Positions 48,537 through 56,681 of a stretch of 60,104 nucleotides of DNA are shown here, piece after piece. Numbering within the stretch: the first letter of the stretch is position 1; each line of letters starts with the position of its first letter. Source of the DNA: a virus; the IMG/VR virus record IMGVR_UViG_3300042875_000670, positions 1-60,104 of that record. The stretch is one strand, 5' to 3'. Below the pieces are notes generated by a model. That model was not told the origin of the DNA, ran no database searches, and saw nothing but the letters and a program-made list of their open reading frames with translations. The position numbers were made by a program, and so were the translations under genes.

Positions 48537-49302
48537 TGGGAAAACTACATTTGCGAAGGAACTAGAATCATCTAATAGTAAACTTATTAGACATATTGAT
48601 TTTGATGATCTACTTAAACGTTATAAGAAGAATGCAGTTAATAAGTTAACTAGGTTAGATAACTATATTCGTTATATAACTGATACATTTATTATTGATG
48701 GTTTAATTCACACTAATGAACAATTAACTCTAGTTATTAATGCACTAGTTAAGAATAAAGAGTTAACTGAGATAGAGATACATTACTGGGAAGAGAATCG
48801 TAATCAGTGTTTAATTAATGATGTTAATAGACGTGATATCTCTAGTGCATTTAGTATTAAGACATTACCTCTAGATGTACCTAACTTAGATGAATTTAAA
48901 TTTCTATTTGAGAATACAACGATGAAGTTACATAAAGTTGCAGTTAAACCAGATTGGTTAGTGTTTGCAGATAAATATAATCTAGGTTGTACCATTAATC
49001 AACCATATTTTAAATCAGATAGTTGGTTTACTGGTGGTAGTAGTGGTAACTGTTGGGATGACGATATTACATACTATGATGGAGATGAACCATTAGCTAA
49101 CTTTGAGGCATTTGATAATCTCATTACTAGCATAGATCCGACCATTAGTTTTCTTACCTATAAGAAGTTATATGCGATTAGCTGCTCAATGGGTGAAATT
49201 CATGAAGATGACTATTATGGTGGAAGTGGTTCTCACTATACTTATTATCAATGTAATATAGAAGTGTTATACAATGAACTAGTAGCTCTTGGTATTTTAT
49301 AA
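48502..49302 (+). CDS. P-loop kinase, polynucleotide-kinase-like N-terminus
   Basis: 266 aa. Begins MKVLILMGLPSSGKTTFAKEL (Walker A at residues 8-16), followed by HIDFDDLLKRY. The C-terminal half (KSDSWFTGGSSGNCWDDDIT..YDGDEPLANFEAF) is aromatic and acidic and is not recognised, although similar two-part kinases occur in phages. It has no HAD phosphatase domain, unlike the enzyme at 18781. Substrate unknown. The start lies inside the ruvC gene. Confidence 0.7.
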   Translation: MKVLILMGLPSSGKTTFAKELESSNSKLIRHIDFDDLLKRYKKNAVNKLTRLDNYIRYITDTFIIDGLIHTNEQLTLVINALVKNKELTEIEIHYWEENRNQCLINDVNRRDISSAFSIKTLPLDVPNLDEFKFLFENTTMKLHKVAVKPDWLVFADKYNLGCTINQPYFKSDSWFTGGSSGNCWDDDITYYDGDEPLANFEAFDNLITSIDPTISFLTYKKLYAISCSMGEIHEDDYYGGSGSHYTYYQCNIEVLYNELVALGIL

Positions 49303-49304
49303 AT

Positions 49305-49490
49305 GTGGTTATATCAACAATACCTAATATAACTCCTGATCAATTACGTGAAGCACTTAGATTCTACGTTGGTCAGAGTTTTGAAAGAATAAGGAGTTAT
49401 ATTGATAGGAGATGGAACTCATGATAGAAGGAATTAGATGGTTATGCAACTGCTCAATATGCAATTAAACAAGGTTATAAGTATGTATAA
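49305..49490 (+). pseudogene. short gene interrupted by TGA TAG
   Basis: GTG 49305 reads VISTIPNITPDQLREALRFY and ends at TGA 49422-49424, followed by TAG. The same frame then goes on as KELDGYATAQYAIKQGYKYV to TAA 49488-49490. The second part clearly resembles a protein C-terminus and lacks its own start. It is either a broken 60-residue gene or one with readthrough of a double stop, which is less likely. Confidence 0.5.
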
Positions 49491-49638
49491 TATTCAGGAT
49501 ACCCAGGATACAGTAGATTCACTTAAGGACGAACTTAAATTTTATAAAGATTCTATAAATGATCTACATGAGCGATTAAATAATAAATTAAGTAAGAAGC
49601 AAAGTTTAGTTAATAGCTTTGAGTCTCCGGCTGACTAA
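49483..49638 (+). CDS. hypothetical coiled-coil protein, 51 aa
   Basis: ATG 49483 has AAGG 8 nt upstream; the longer frame from 49438 overlaps another coding frame. Almost entirely coiled coil (DSLKDELKFYKDSINDLHER). It is the last plus-strand gene before the structural operon and overlaps the convergent portal gene by 29 nt. Function unknown. Confidence 0.55.
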   Translation: MYNIQDTQDTVDSLKDELKFYKDSINDLHERLNNKLSKKQSLVNSFESPAD

Positions 49639-50851
49639 CTTCTGTAGTTGGTGATAATTTCATCAACTCACGAAACTTATTCATTGCTTCTAGATCAGTC
49701 ATGGGTATTACTTGTGTAGTAAATGCAGTTATGAAGTTTTGTATCTGTGCGCTCTCCTGAGTCGGATCATTAACATTAGTAACTGCGAAGCTACCATAAT
49801 CATCTTGAACACCATAGTTCCATATAATAAGTGGACGTATAACTTTCTCAATCAGTTGATCTCTAATCTTCTTAACTGTTGCTTCAACTGTACTATCTAG
49901 AATTGACAAATGTTTAACACTGAGTGTAGCAGTTGCAATACCGCCACTACCTTCGTCAAGCACCATACTAGGTACACCAAATGCAGCAAATATATTCTTA
50001 CGCAACATAGATTCTGCGAGATTCCAGAACTGTTCACCTGCTGGTATCTGTAAGGCACTAACTTCATTACGTTTATCGGTAACTATATGACTGTGAGTTT
50101 CAAGGTTCTGAAACTGTTCAGCTAGGTTAGCTACAGCACTAATAGCTACAGGTTTACCAGTTCTAACGTCTATGTATTGACTACCATCTTTATTTTGTAA
50201 GTAAACAGTATTCTCAGTATCAGCACGACCTAGTAATATACCTACCGCAAGTGTCTTAGCACTAACCGCCATTTCACTGAATATAATCTCGTATAGTTTG
50301 ACGTATGGATAGGCTGTTTCGCACTCTGGATCACCATAAGCAGTACGTTCGTTATAGTTAGTAACTAATCCGTTAGTAATATGAAGACACTTGTTATAAG
50401 GAATCCATAATGCACGAATCCCATCGTTATATCGAATATGAGTTAATTTACCAGCAGCACCAGCATAACGCACTCTCTTAGGATCGAGTAGATTAATTCC
50501 CTTCAGTGTGTAGCGAGTCTTACCAAATGAACGTATTGGTTTAAATGCTATTTCAGCACTGCTATGTCCAAATGGCATAGCACTACATAATCGTCCTACT
50601 ATGTCAGATAATGTGCCATCCATATTAGCTATAGCATCAAGTATGAAGTCCTGATGTTCTTTATTCTTATTCTGATAATCACCTATAGTTACAGTTGCTC
50701 TGAGTGATTTAATATTACAGCATTCCTTAGCCCAGGGATTACGAAGTATGGATTCATAATCGCGGATTGTGTGTTTATGTGGACTTACTAACTCTTGAAC
50801 AATGTTAGTAGTTAATCCAGTTATTTGAGATGACAGATAATGGTTATTCAT
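49610..50851 (-). CDS. portal protein (DUF935/Mu gp29-like)
   Basis: 413 aa. Portal features of the DUF935 type: RNPWAKECCNIKSLRATVTIG, LCSAMPFGHSSAEIAFKP, LLDPKRVRYAG, YLQNKDGSQYIDVRTGK, and a late helical stretch with FAAFGVPSMVLDEGSGGIATATLSV. The portal ring is the DNA gateway at the head vertex. It is the last gene of the minus-strand structural operon seen here and overlaps the gene before it by 4 nt. Confidence 0.8.
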   Translation of the reverse strand: MNNHYLSSQITGLTTNIVQELVSPHKHTIRDYESILRNPWAKECCNIKSLRATVTIGDYQNKNKEHQDFILDAIANMDGTLSDIVGRLCSAMPFGHSSAEIAFKPIRSFGKTRYTLKGINLLDPKRVRYAGAAGKLTHIRYNDGIRALWIPYNKCLHITNGLVTNYNERTAYGDPECETAYPYVKLYEIIFSEMAVSAKTLAVGILLGRADTENTVYLQNKDGSQYIDVRTGKPVAISAVANLAEQFQNLETHSHIVTDKRNEVSALQIPAGEQFWNLAESMLRKNIFAAFGVPSMVLDEGSGGIATATLSVKHLSILDSTVEATVKKIRDQLIEKVIRPLIIWNYGVQDDYGSFAVTNVNDPTQESAQIQNFITAFTTQVIPMTDLEAMNKFRELMKLSPTTEVSQPETQSY

Positions 50852-51741
50852 TGAAATTTAATATAAGTGCTAACAATAGTTTGTTTGTTTACTTCTTCAG
50901 GAGAAATAATATTAGTATCTAATTTAGGACTTTTCACTTTAAATGGTTCTTTCCTACAATTAGTAATGTCATCCTCAGTAAAACGACATGAAACAATATT
51001 TAGATTAATAGATTGTTCTAAACTTAATGCTTCAATAATGTCATCTAAACGTGAAGATCCATAAAAAAAATCTACATTTATACCGGATAATTTATATAAT
51101 CTATTTTGTCGCCCTGTAAATATCTTACTAATACCACTACTAGGATTACCATAAATATAAAAGTCCTTATACTTATCATAAGTATTAAAAAAATCTTTGC
51201 GCCATGTTTTTAATACAGGAAGTTCTTCTGGATATGTATAGGTTGTAAATACGTCATCTTTTAAAACGATTAATTGATTAAATCTCTCATCCTTTTCATC
51301 ACCTTTTATAACAACATAGTTACTATCAATATAATAATTTAAGTATCCTCTTATTTCTGGTAATTCATACTTTTTCCATTTGTTATCTCTAATTGTATAA
51401 AATGTGTTATTTACTGGTATGATAGTCCCAGCATATTTAATTAATGGGTTAACTAGTAAATAATCAATAGTAAGTTTAGGTTTATCTTCAATACTTATCT
51501 TCCTTCTACTAGTTATTATATTTTTTCTTACCTCTTGATTATTATTAGCTACTACAACTAACCATTTACCTTCATATGGAACTATGAATCCTCTACCAAT
51601 AGGAGAATTATTAGTTACTAAATAGCTGGAAGCGTATGTTTTACCATTATCGTCAGTAAATGTAGTTCCATTATAGTAACCAATAATTACATCATTGTTA
51701 ACTAAGCGTTTAATTTCATCTATTAATTTACGTTCGTTCAT
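50848..51741 (-). CDS. hypothetical structural protein, 297 aa
   Basis: Unrecognised protein rich in beta strands, tyrosine and asparagine (IIGYYNGTTFTDDNG, KYAGTIIPVNNTFYTIRDNKW). Position between the LamG protein and the portal gene, with ATGA coupling to the latter, implies a virion role. No Shine-Dalgarno before ATG 51741; a 12-codon ORF ends in an overlap with it and may couple its translation. Confidence 0.65.
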   Translation of the reverse strand: MNERKLIDEIKRLVNNDVIIGYYNGTTFTDDNGKTYASSYLVTNNSPIGRGFIVPYEGKWLVVVANNNQEVRKNIITSRRKISIEDKPKLTIDYLLVNPLIKYAGTIIPVNNTFYTIRDNKWKKYELPEIRGYLNYYIDSNYVVIKGDEKDERFNQLIVLKDDVFTTYTYPEELPVLKTWRKDFFNTYDKYKDFYIYGNPSSGISKIFTGRQNRLYKLSGINVDFFYGSSRLDDIIEALSLEQSINLNIVSCRFTEDDITNCRKEPFKVKSPKLDTNIISPEEVNKQTIVSTYIKFQ

Positions 51742-51776
51742 AATAAGTTAGATAGTAGTTGTTGAGCAAATTTCAT
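51738..51776 (-). CDS. possible 12-aa coupling peptide
   Basis: Minus-strand ATG 51776 starts 3 nt after the LamG gene stop and reads MKFAQQLLSNLL, with its TGA overlapping the next ATG (ATGA). It would bridge the gap between the two genes and permit translational coupling where no ribosome site is seen. Confidence 0.3.
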   Translation of the reverse strand: MKFAQQLLSNLL

Positions 51777-51778
51777 AA

Positions 51779-52471
51779 TTAAACATTCAAGTAAGTGTCA
51801 GTTTCAGGGTTAAAAGTAGTAGTATACCTGCCAACAGAATCAGTTAACCTAACTGAATCTACATAACCACCATACAATTGTCTAACAAACGTCCCCTGAT
51901 AATTATCTCTGGTACACATTACTCTAGGATTTGTTGCTGTAAGTGGGATTTCATAATTACTGCTAAATACTTCTAATCCGTTTAGAAATATTTTTTGAGT
52001 ATAATTAGAACGAGAAAAAGCAATATGTTGAAATGTATTGTAAGTGAATGCTACATTTGTTGTAATATCCCATGATACGTTTGTTCTACCTATTCTTATT
52101 TGACTTCCATTAATACTAAAATCAACGTCCCCAACCATACTACCAGCAAATAAAGTCCAATCAGATACTACTGTCTGGTATATCCAGACTTCAAATGTAT
52201 AGTTTGACAAGTTTATTGTAGTAGTTGCTTGTACAAAGCTACCCAAAGTTGTATCTGTCGAAAACAAACTACTGCCACCATATTTACTTTGCGCTGTACT
52301 AATTTGAGCAGTGCCAAAAACAGAAATTGTTTTAGGATTTGGTGAACTGTCAATGATATTTGTACTACCATTAGTGCCATTGCCTTTAAGAAATAGAGCT
52401 ACGTTTGCGGCAAAAGGATCTACACCACCACTAACAATAGGATTAAAAAAACCAACTGGAAAAGTAAACAT
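51779..52471 (-). CDS. LamG/concanavalin-A-like domain virion protein
   Basis: 230 aa. Jelly-roll lectin-type pattern: NVALFLKGNGTNGSTNIIDSS, SKYGGSSLFSTD, NLSNYTFEVWIYQT, FSINGSQIRIGRTN, FQHIAFSRSNYTQKIFLNGLEV, and VDSVRLTDSVGRYTTTF at the end. Such domains bind sugars and decorate capsids or tail tips. It follows the tail fibre gene by 2 nt with GAGGT upstream, so it is likely an adhesin or decoration protein. Confidence 0.8.
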   Translation of the reverse strand: MFTFPVGFFNPIVSGGVDPFAANVALFLKGNGTNGSTNIIDSSPNPKTISVFGTAQISTAQSKYGGSSLFSTDTTLGSFVQATTTINLSNYTFEVWIYQTVVSDWTLFAGSMVGDVDFSINGSQIRIGRTNVSWDITTNVAFTYNTFQHIAFSRSNYTQKIFLNGLEVFSSNYEIPLTATNPRVMCTRDNYQGTFVRQLYGGYVDSVRLTDSVGRYTTTFNPETDTYLNV

Positions 52472-52473
52472 GA

Positions 52474-55400
52474 TTAAACCTCAACTGATATAGGAGCTAA
52501 TGTAATTGCACTAGATGATCTAGCTACTCCAGTTAACATATTAACTTTATTAGCTGTTGTATTAACTGTAGTTGTATCACCAGTTAATCGTTTAAATATA
52601 GCATCAAGTGTAATAGTTCTACTACCAGTTTCATCTTGAATTAAGTAGATGATATAAGTTGCTCCAACTTGAATGTTGTTCATGGTCAGAGTCAGGTTTC
52701 CAGTTAGAGTTAGTATGAAAACATTACTAGCACTACCGTCTAAAGTTACTGTCCCAGTAGCAGAATTATTAATAACAGGTGTAGCATATTGTGTTTGAGT
52801 AAATGCTTGAACTCTATTTAATGATGCTAATGTTCTAACTGTACCATTATTAACGTCTCTAGTTTTAAATAAGTTATCAGTGCTATCGACATAGAAACCA
52901 ACTTCGTTAGTTGATGTAGTAATGGGACTTCCAACAGGAGTTAATATAAATCCAGATGCGGCATTTAAACTACCAGCACTTCCAGTAGAACCTTTATCTC
53001 CAGCTATTGTTATGTTCCAACTAGTATAAGTTCCACTACCAACTGCATTATCTGATGTAATAGTAACTGAGGTACTACTAACAGCAGTAACTACACCTTC
53101 CATATAGTTAGAAACATCATACGCAGCACGCAATCTCGTACTAACTAACCATCCTAAGTTAGAACTAGCAGTATAAGTAAACGTCTTACTACCAGTTCCA
53201 ATACTATTAGACATTGTAGAAGTTCGCGTAACATCAACATTAACACCACTACTTTCAAAAGTAATAGTATCTGTAGTGGTGTTAGTTGTAATAGTCATTC
53301 CAGTTCCAGCAACTAACGTAATAGTATCACTGGCACTATCAGCTACTACATCAGATTGACCACTAACTGCAATTGTACTAAATGTATTACTAACAGCAGT
53401 TCCTGCGATAGTTAATGTATCAGTAGCAGAATTTGTAGTTAAGGTAATACCACTACCAGCAGCAATAGTTAATGTATCAGTTCCATTATCAGCAACTATA
53501 TCAGATTGTCCAGCTACAGTTATTGTACTAAATGTATTAGTGACGCTAGTTCCAGTAATAGTAATAGCATCGGTTGTGGCATTAGTAGTTAATGTAATAC
53601 CAGTTCCTGCAACTAGAGTTAAACTATCATTAGTTTGATCTGCAACTACATTACTTTGTCCACTAACTGCAATAGTAGTAAATGAAGGTGAAATAACACT
53701 AATATTTCCATCTAAACTCCAAGTATCATTAACCTTCTTATAAATATTAGCATTATCATAATTAAGATAATATGAACCATCTTCACCAATTAAACTACTA
53801 GGAACACCATTATCGCTATACCATACTGTTGCACTAGTTGAGAATAACTCACTCAGGTTACTTGTTATCTCATATAACTCACTAACACTATGATCAATAA
53901 CTGTAACAACTCCAGTGTATTTAAATGCAACAAACACTTCATAACTACCAGTAGGAAATGTACTACTGTTAGATGGAGTTGAAGTAGTTACACTTAATGG
54001 TGTATATAAACCATAATTACTAGATGGTGTTGCTAATGTAGAACTAGTAAAGTCACTATAATTAAGTACATAAACATCATTACTAGCAGATGGAGTTATG
54101 TTAACTTCAGTTACGAATACGGCATTACTACTATTCTTAATATAGATAACAACATTAGTTGCATTAAACTTACCTTTACTAGAACCTGCAATAAGAGCAT
54201 CAGGATAATTACTTCTAACACTAGTTGGATAATTAACAGTTACAGATAACTTCTTAGTGTTATTTAACGCGAAGCTACCATAACTAACTGGAGTTCCTAT
54301 ACCATTAACTGTACTAACTACACATCGCTTAACTGCACTAACGAATGAACTAGTAGTTGATGCGAACGAAGTACCATTACTAGTAAGAAAAATATACTGG
54401 TTGGCGGTATTAGAACTTAACCCTGTTATAGTTTCGGCGGATATATCATTAAGTTCATAATTATTAACTATTCCACTACCCTTACTCTTAATTACACTAA
54501 GTCCAACATCAGAATAAATGCGCCACTTATCATATTCGTTGTAAATTAAGTTGCCGAATACACCAGGAGTATAGATACCGCTAGTTGGAGCAAATGTAAC
54601 GTATGTAGTTAAGTTAGCTAGATATGGAACATTGTTATCTAAATCAGTAATGGTGAATTTAGGACTAACTCTAACTACAGCAGCATAACCAATGTCGAGA
54701 TCCTCTGGTAATGTTAACCATTGACTACGAGGTTGATAAGTTACTTCACCACTACTAACTGAAGCATCTAATACTCCAGTTATTAAATTAACATAACCAA
54801 GTAGTTCTAGTATTAGGAGACTATCGAACAATTGAGATTTATCTTCCTCAAATAATCGCACAGTACAACTAATTCTAGTTCCACTTGAAATAATAGTGCT
54901 AAATTCATTACGTAACCAGAAGGTAACTCCATCACCTTTACTACCATCACAAGTATATGATGGTGCATTAACAATTAGATTAGGTGTGCGAACATCTTGA
55001 TCACATCCATCTGTAGCTGTAGTATCAGTTATATACGTACTAATTGCACCTACTCTAAGCCATCTACCAGTAGTTGCAGTTAATACAGTTAAGTTATCTA
55101 CAGTTGCTGTACTGTATTCATCGTATTCATAGTAGTAGTTGAGGTTAGTTATGTATCTTATAAGTCCCTGAATTGGTGTTGCTGGTAATGCAGCAGAGTT
55201 AGCTACAGTACGAGCAAGTGTAGTTAGCTTGAACAACTCAACACTAGTTAATATAACTGGCGAATTAAAATCAGCACTATTAACTACCATTACTTGAGTT
55301 AAGGCAGATACGTTATTAGTAGTTGATGCTGATATAACTATGTCAGACCAAGTTTCACCACTAGCTAATGATGGTAATGTTATAGTTAATGTAGATGTTG

Positions 55401-55575
55401 TAGTTAAAGTAACTGGAACTAATGTACTATTCAGATTAAGTCCAATTAGATTCCGACCTTGAATAGAGATATAGTAAGTTCCTGTAACTCCTAAGTTACC
55501 TGAACCATTAACTACAGATACATTACCTGAATTAAATGTAAGTTGTAATTTACCCGAACTATAGGTTGTTGTCAT
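52474..55575 (-). CDS. tail fibre / adhesin with 50-residue repeats
   Basis: 1033 aa, dominated by Ser, Thr, Val and Asn, typical of fibrous beta proteins. The N-terminal third has a beta domain (GTYYISIQGRNLIGLNLNS) and a conserved virion-attachment style region. Residues about 632-781 hold three 50-residue repeats, each starting F-(S/T)-T-I-(A/T)-V-(S/A)-G-Q-S. After a collagen-like GDKGSTGSAG the C-terminal 130 residues form a head domain. It probably binds the host surface. The start codon overlaps a divergent plus-strand ATG. Confidence 0.8.
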   Translation of the reverse strand: MTTTYSSGKLQLTFNSGNVSVVNGSGNLGVTGTYYISIQGRNLIGLNLNSTLVPVTLTTTSTLTITLPSLASGETWSDIVISASTTNNVSALTQVMVVNSADFNSPVILTSVELFKLTTLARTVANSAALPATPIQGLIRYITNLNYYYEYDEYSTATVDNLTVLTATTGRWLRVGAISTYITDTTATDGCDQDVRTPNLIVNAPSYTCDGSKGDGVTFWLRNEFSTIISSGTRISCTVRLFEEDKSQLFDSLLILELLGYVNLITGVLDASVSSGEVTYQPRSQWLTLPEDLDIGYAAVVRVSPKFTITDLDNNVPYLANLTTYVTFAPTSGIYTPGVFGNLIYNEYDKWRIYSDVGLSVIKSKGSGIVNNYELNDISAETITGLSSNTANQYIFLTSNGTSFASTTSSFVSAVKRCVVSTVNGIGTPVSYGSFALNNTKKLSVTVNYPTSVRSNYPDALIAGSSKGKFNATNVVIYIKNSSNAVFVTEVNITPSASNDVYVLNYSDFTSSTLATPSSNYGLYTPLSVTTSTPSNSSTFPTGSYEVFVAFKYTGVVTVIDHSVSELYEITSNLSELFSTSATVWYSDNGVPSSLIGEDGSYYLNYDNANIYKKVNDTWSLDGNISVISPSFTTIAVSGQSNVVADQTNDSLTLVAGTGITLTTNATTDAITITGTSVTNTFSTITVAGQSDIVADNGTDTLTIAAGSGITLTTNSATDTLTIAGTAVSNTFSTIAVSGQSDVVADSASDTITLVAGTGMTITTNTTTDTITFESSGVNVDVTRTSTMSNSIGTGSKTFTYTASSNLGWLVSTRLRAAYDVSNYMEGVVTAVSSTSVTITSDNAVGSGTYTSWNITIAGDKGSTGSAGSLNAASGFILTPVGSPITTSTNEVGFYVDSTDNLFKTRDVNNGTVRTLASLNRVQAFTQTQYATPVINNSATGTVTLDGSASNVFILTLTGNLTLTMNNIQVGATYIIYLIQDETGSRTITLDAIFKRLTGDTTTVNTTANKVNMLTGVARSSSAITLAPISVEV
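53233..53682 (-). repeat. three tandem 150-bp coding repeats in the fibre gene
   Basis: Units 53682-53533, 53532-53383 and 53382-53233 encode 50 residues each, with conserved GQSxxVAD, AGxG(I/M)T and TTNxxTD positions. The spacing is exact at 150 bp. Such repeats set fibre length and allow expansion by recombination. Confidence 0.75.
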
Positions 55576-55611
55576 GAGTAAGAAAATAGTGTATATGAGT
55601 AATTATAATAT

Positions 55612-55860
55612 ATGAACTTACAAGAAGCTCAATCATATATCCGCAATTTAATTCGATGTTCTTATAAAGAAAGTGGTAATAGACCTACATCAATTAGATT
55701 AAGTGGACGTACTTATAATCAAATGTCCGCTATAGCTAACCCATTTAATATGACTACAATAGCTTGGTTAGAGAAAACTTGTAATGTAGAAATAATAAAT
55801 CTATCTGCTGTTAAAGAATTACCACAACTTAGTTACCTTGACATATTAGATAAACTATGA
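55612..55860 (+). CDS. small protein with C-terminal YLDILDKL tag (tag protein 5)
   Basis: 82 aa. Helical N-terminus (MNLQEAQSYIRNLIRCSYKE), a middle reminiscent of a small HTH (NQMSAIANPFNMTTIAWLEK), and the shared ending LSYLDILDKL. It opens a plus-strand cassette inside the minus-strand structural operon. A 13-codon ORF (55574-55615) precedes and overlaps it. The last codons CTA-TGA give the next gene's ATG. Confidence 0.7.
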   Translation: MNLQEAQSYIRNLIRCSYKESGNRPTSIRLSGRTYNQMSAIANPFNMTTIAWLEKTCNVEIINLSAVKELPQLSYLDILDKL

Positions 55861-56108
55861 TAACTAAACAACAAGTTAGCGACGTTATTAATAATGTTTT
55901 AAATGGTAAATTACCACCATTAGAAGGATTACCTGATAGAACAGCTACACTACACAATATTGGTATTTATTTAAAAGCTAATGGTTATAATACAGTACGT
56001 TATTATGGATTAGTTGAAGATTATTTAAATGTGAGATTCTGTGATCTACCAGATGTTATTACTGATATTAAACTTGTTAGTTACCTTGACATACTTAACG
56101 CACTATGA
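55857..56108 (+). CDS. small protein with C-terminal YLDILNAL tag (tag protein 6)
   Basis: 83 aa in ATGA overlap with its neighbour. N-terminus MITKQQVSDVINNVLNGK resembles the MITKKDxRDWM start of the tag protein at 15937. It ends LVSYLDILNAL. No known domain. Confidence 0.7.
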   Translation: MITKQQVSDVINNVLNGKLPPLEGLPDRTATLHNIGIYLKANGYNTVRYYGLVEDYLNVRFCDLPDVITDIKLVSYLDILNAL

Positions 56109-56524
56109 ATAACCTAGATAAAGCAATCAATGAACTACTTCAACTAACATTAGTTGATAATAAACCAGTTTATTTAACTCAATTAAATGAACTTTATGAA
56201 TGTAAGAAAAAAGAAGAGACGCTTAAATTAGAAATAGAACAATCAATTAATCGCGCCTATTTATTACGCCATAGTGATTATGTGCAACCAGTATTACTTG
56301 ATCTATTTAAATTACAGTTAAAAGAAGCTAGTTTACCTAAAGGTTATACCTTAGATGAACTAGTTACTAAACATAACATAGATTTAGTTTTACTTAAATT
56401 AGCATTAGATCAACAAATTAAAGAGGGAAATATTAAATTACATGGTGTATTAAATAGTGAGAAACATATAGTAGAGGAACGTTATTATAGTAGGTTTAAA
56501 TACGAGGACGCTACTTACTCTTAA
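56105..56524 (+). CDS. hypothetical protein, 139 aa
   Basis: Third gene of the plus-strand cassette, starting in ATGA overlap. Helical coiled-coil N-terminal half; the C-terminal half (LDELVTKHNIDLVLLKLALDQQIKEGNIKLHGV) resembles a winged helix. It lacks the C-terminal tag of its two neighbours. It overlaps a convergent minus-strand gene by 14 nt. Confidence 0.65.
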   Translation: MNNLDKAINELLQLTLVDNKPVYLTQLNELYECKKKEETLKLEIEQSINRAYLLRHSDYVQPVLLDLFKLQLKEASLPKGYTLDELVTKHNIDLVLLKLALDQQIKEGNIKLHGVLNSEKHIVEERYYSRFKYEDATYS

Positions 56525-56681
56525 TACTATTTTTTCTTACGGTTGTTGTATTTGTTAGAGGTACAGTTATTTGTTTACCTCTAACATCAATAACATAATT
56601 ACTATTAACTACATTAACTGTAACCTTATTCTTAACTAGTCTTCTTAACTCATCTTCTAGTAACTTCATATAGTCGTTCAT
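56511..56681 (-). CDS. small structural-operon protein, 56 aa
   Basis: Minus-strand ATG at 56681 overlaps the stop of the large tail gene (ATGA), and the frame ends at TAG 56511-56513. Product starts MNDYMKLLEDELRRLVKNKV and continues as beta strands. The coupling to the tail gene supports it as real. It contains a GTAAGAAAA copy and an 11-bp inverted repeat. Function unknown. Confidence 0.65.
   Translation of the reverse strand: MNDYMKLLEDELRRLVKNKVTVNVVNSNYVIDVRGKQITVPLTNTTTVRKNSIKSK
56553..56586. repeat. 11-bp perfect inverted repeat inside a coding region
   Basis: TGTTAGAGGTA (56553-56563) and TACCTCTAACA (56576-56586) flank a 12-nt loop. It lies within the 56-aa minus gene and just past the end of the plus cassette. 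It has no T tract on either side, so its role as terminator is doubtful. Confidence 0.5.

Noticed and set aside
55574-55615. 13-codon ORF before the tag gene at 55612
   Set aside because: Its ATG shares CATG with the fibre start and it ends in ATGA overlap with the tag gene, so it may be a leader peptide, but there is no ribosome site and it is too short to call.
15910-56110. TTGACATA words with 17-nt spacing to AT-rich hexamers at the ends of four tag genes, resembling -35/-10 promoters
   Set aside because: Two of the six tag genes keep the peptide but not TTGACA, and the -10 positions (for example TAACTA) are poor. The coding explanation is simpler, though a dual role cannot be excluded.
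194-56540. TTTTTTCTTAC as the T tract of terminators
   Set aside because: Only the copy at 194 follows a clear stem. Most copies are inside genes and many are in the opposite orientation.
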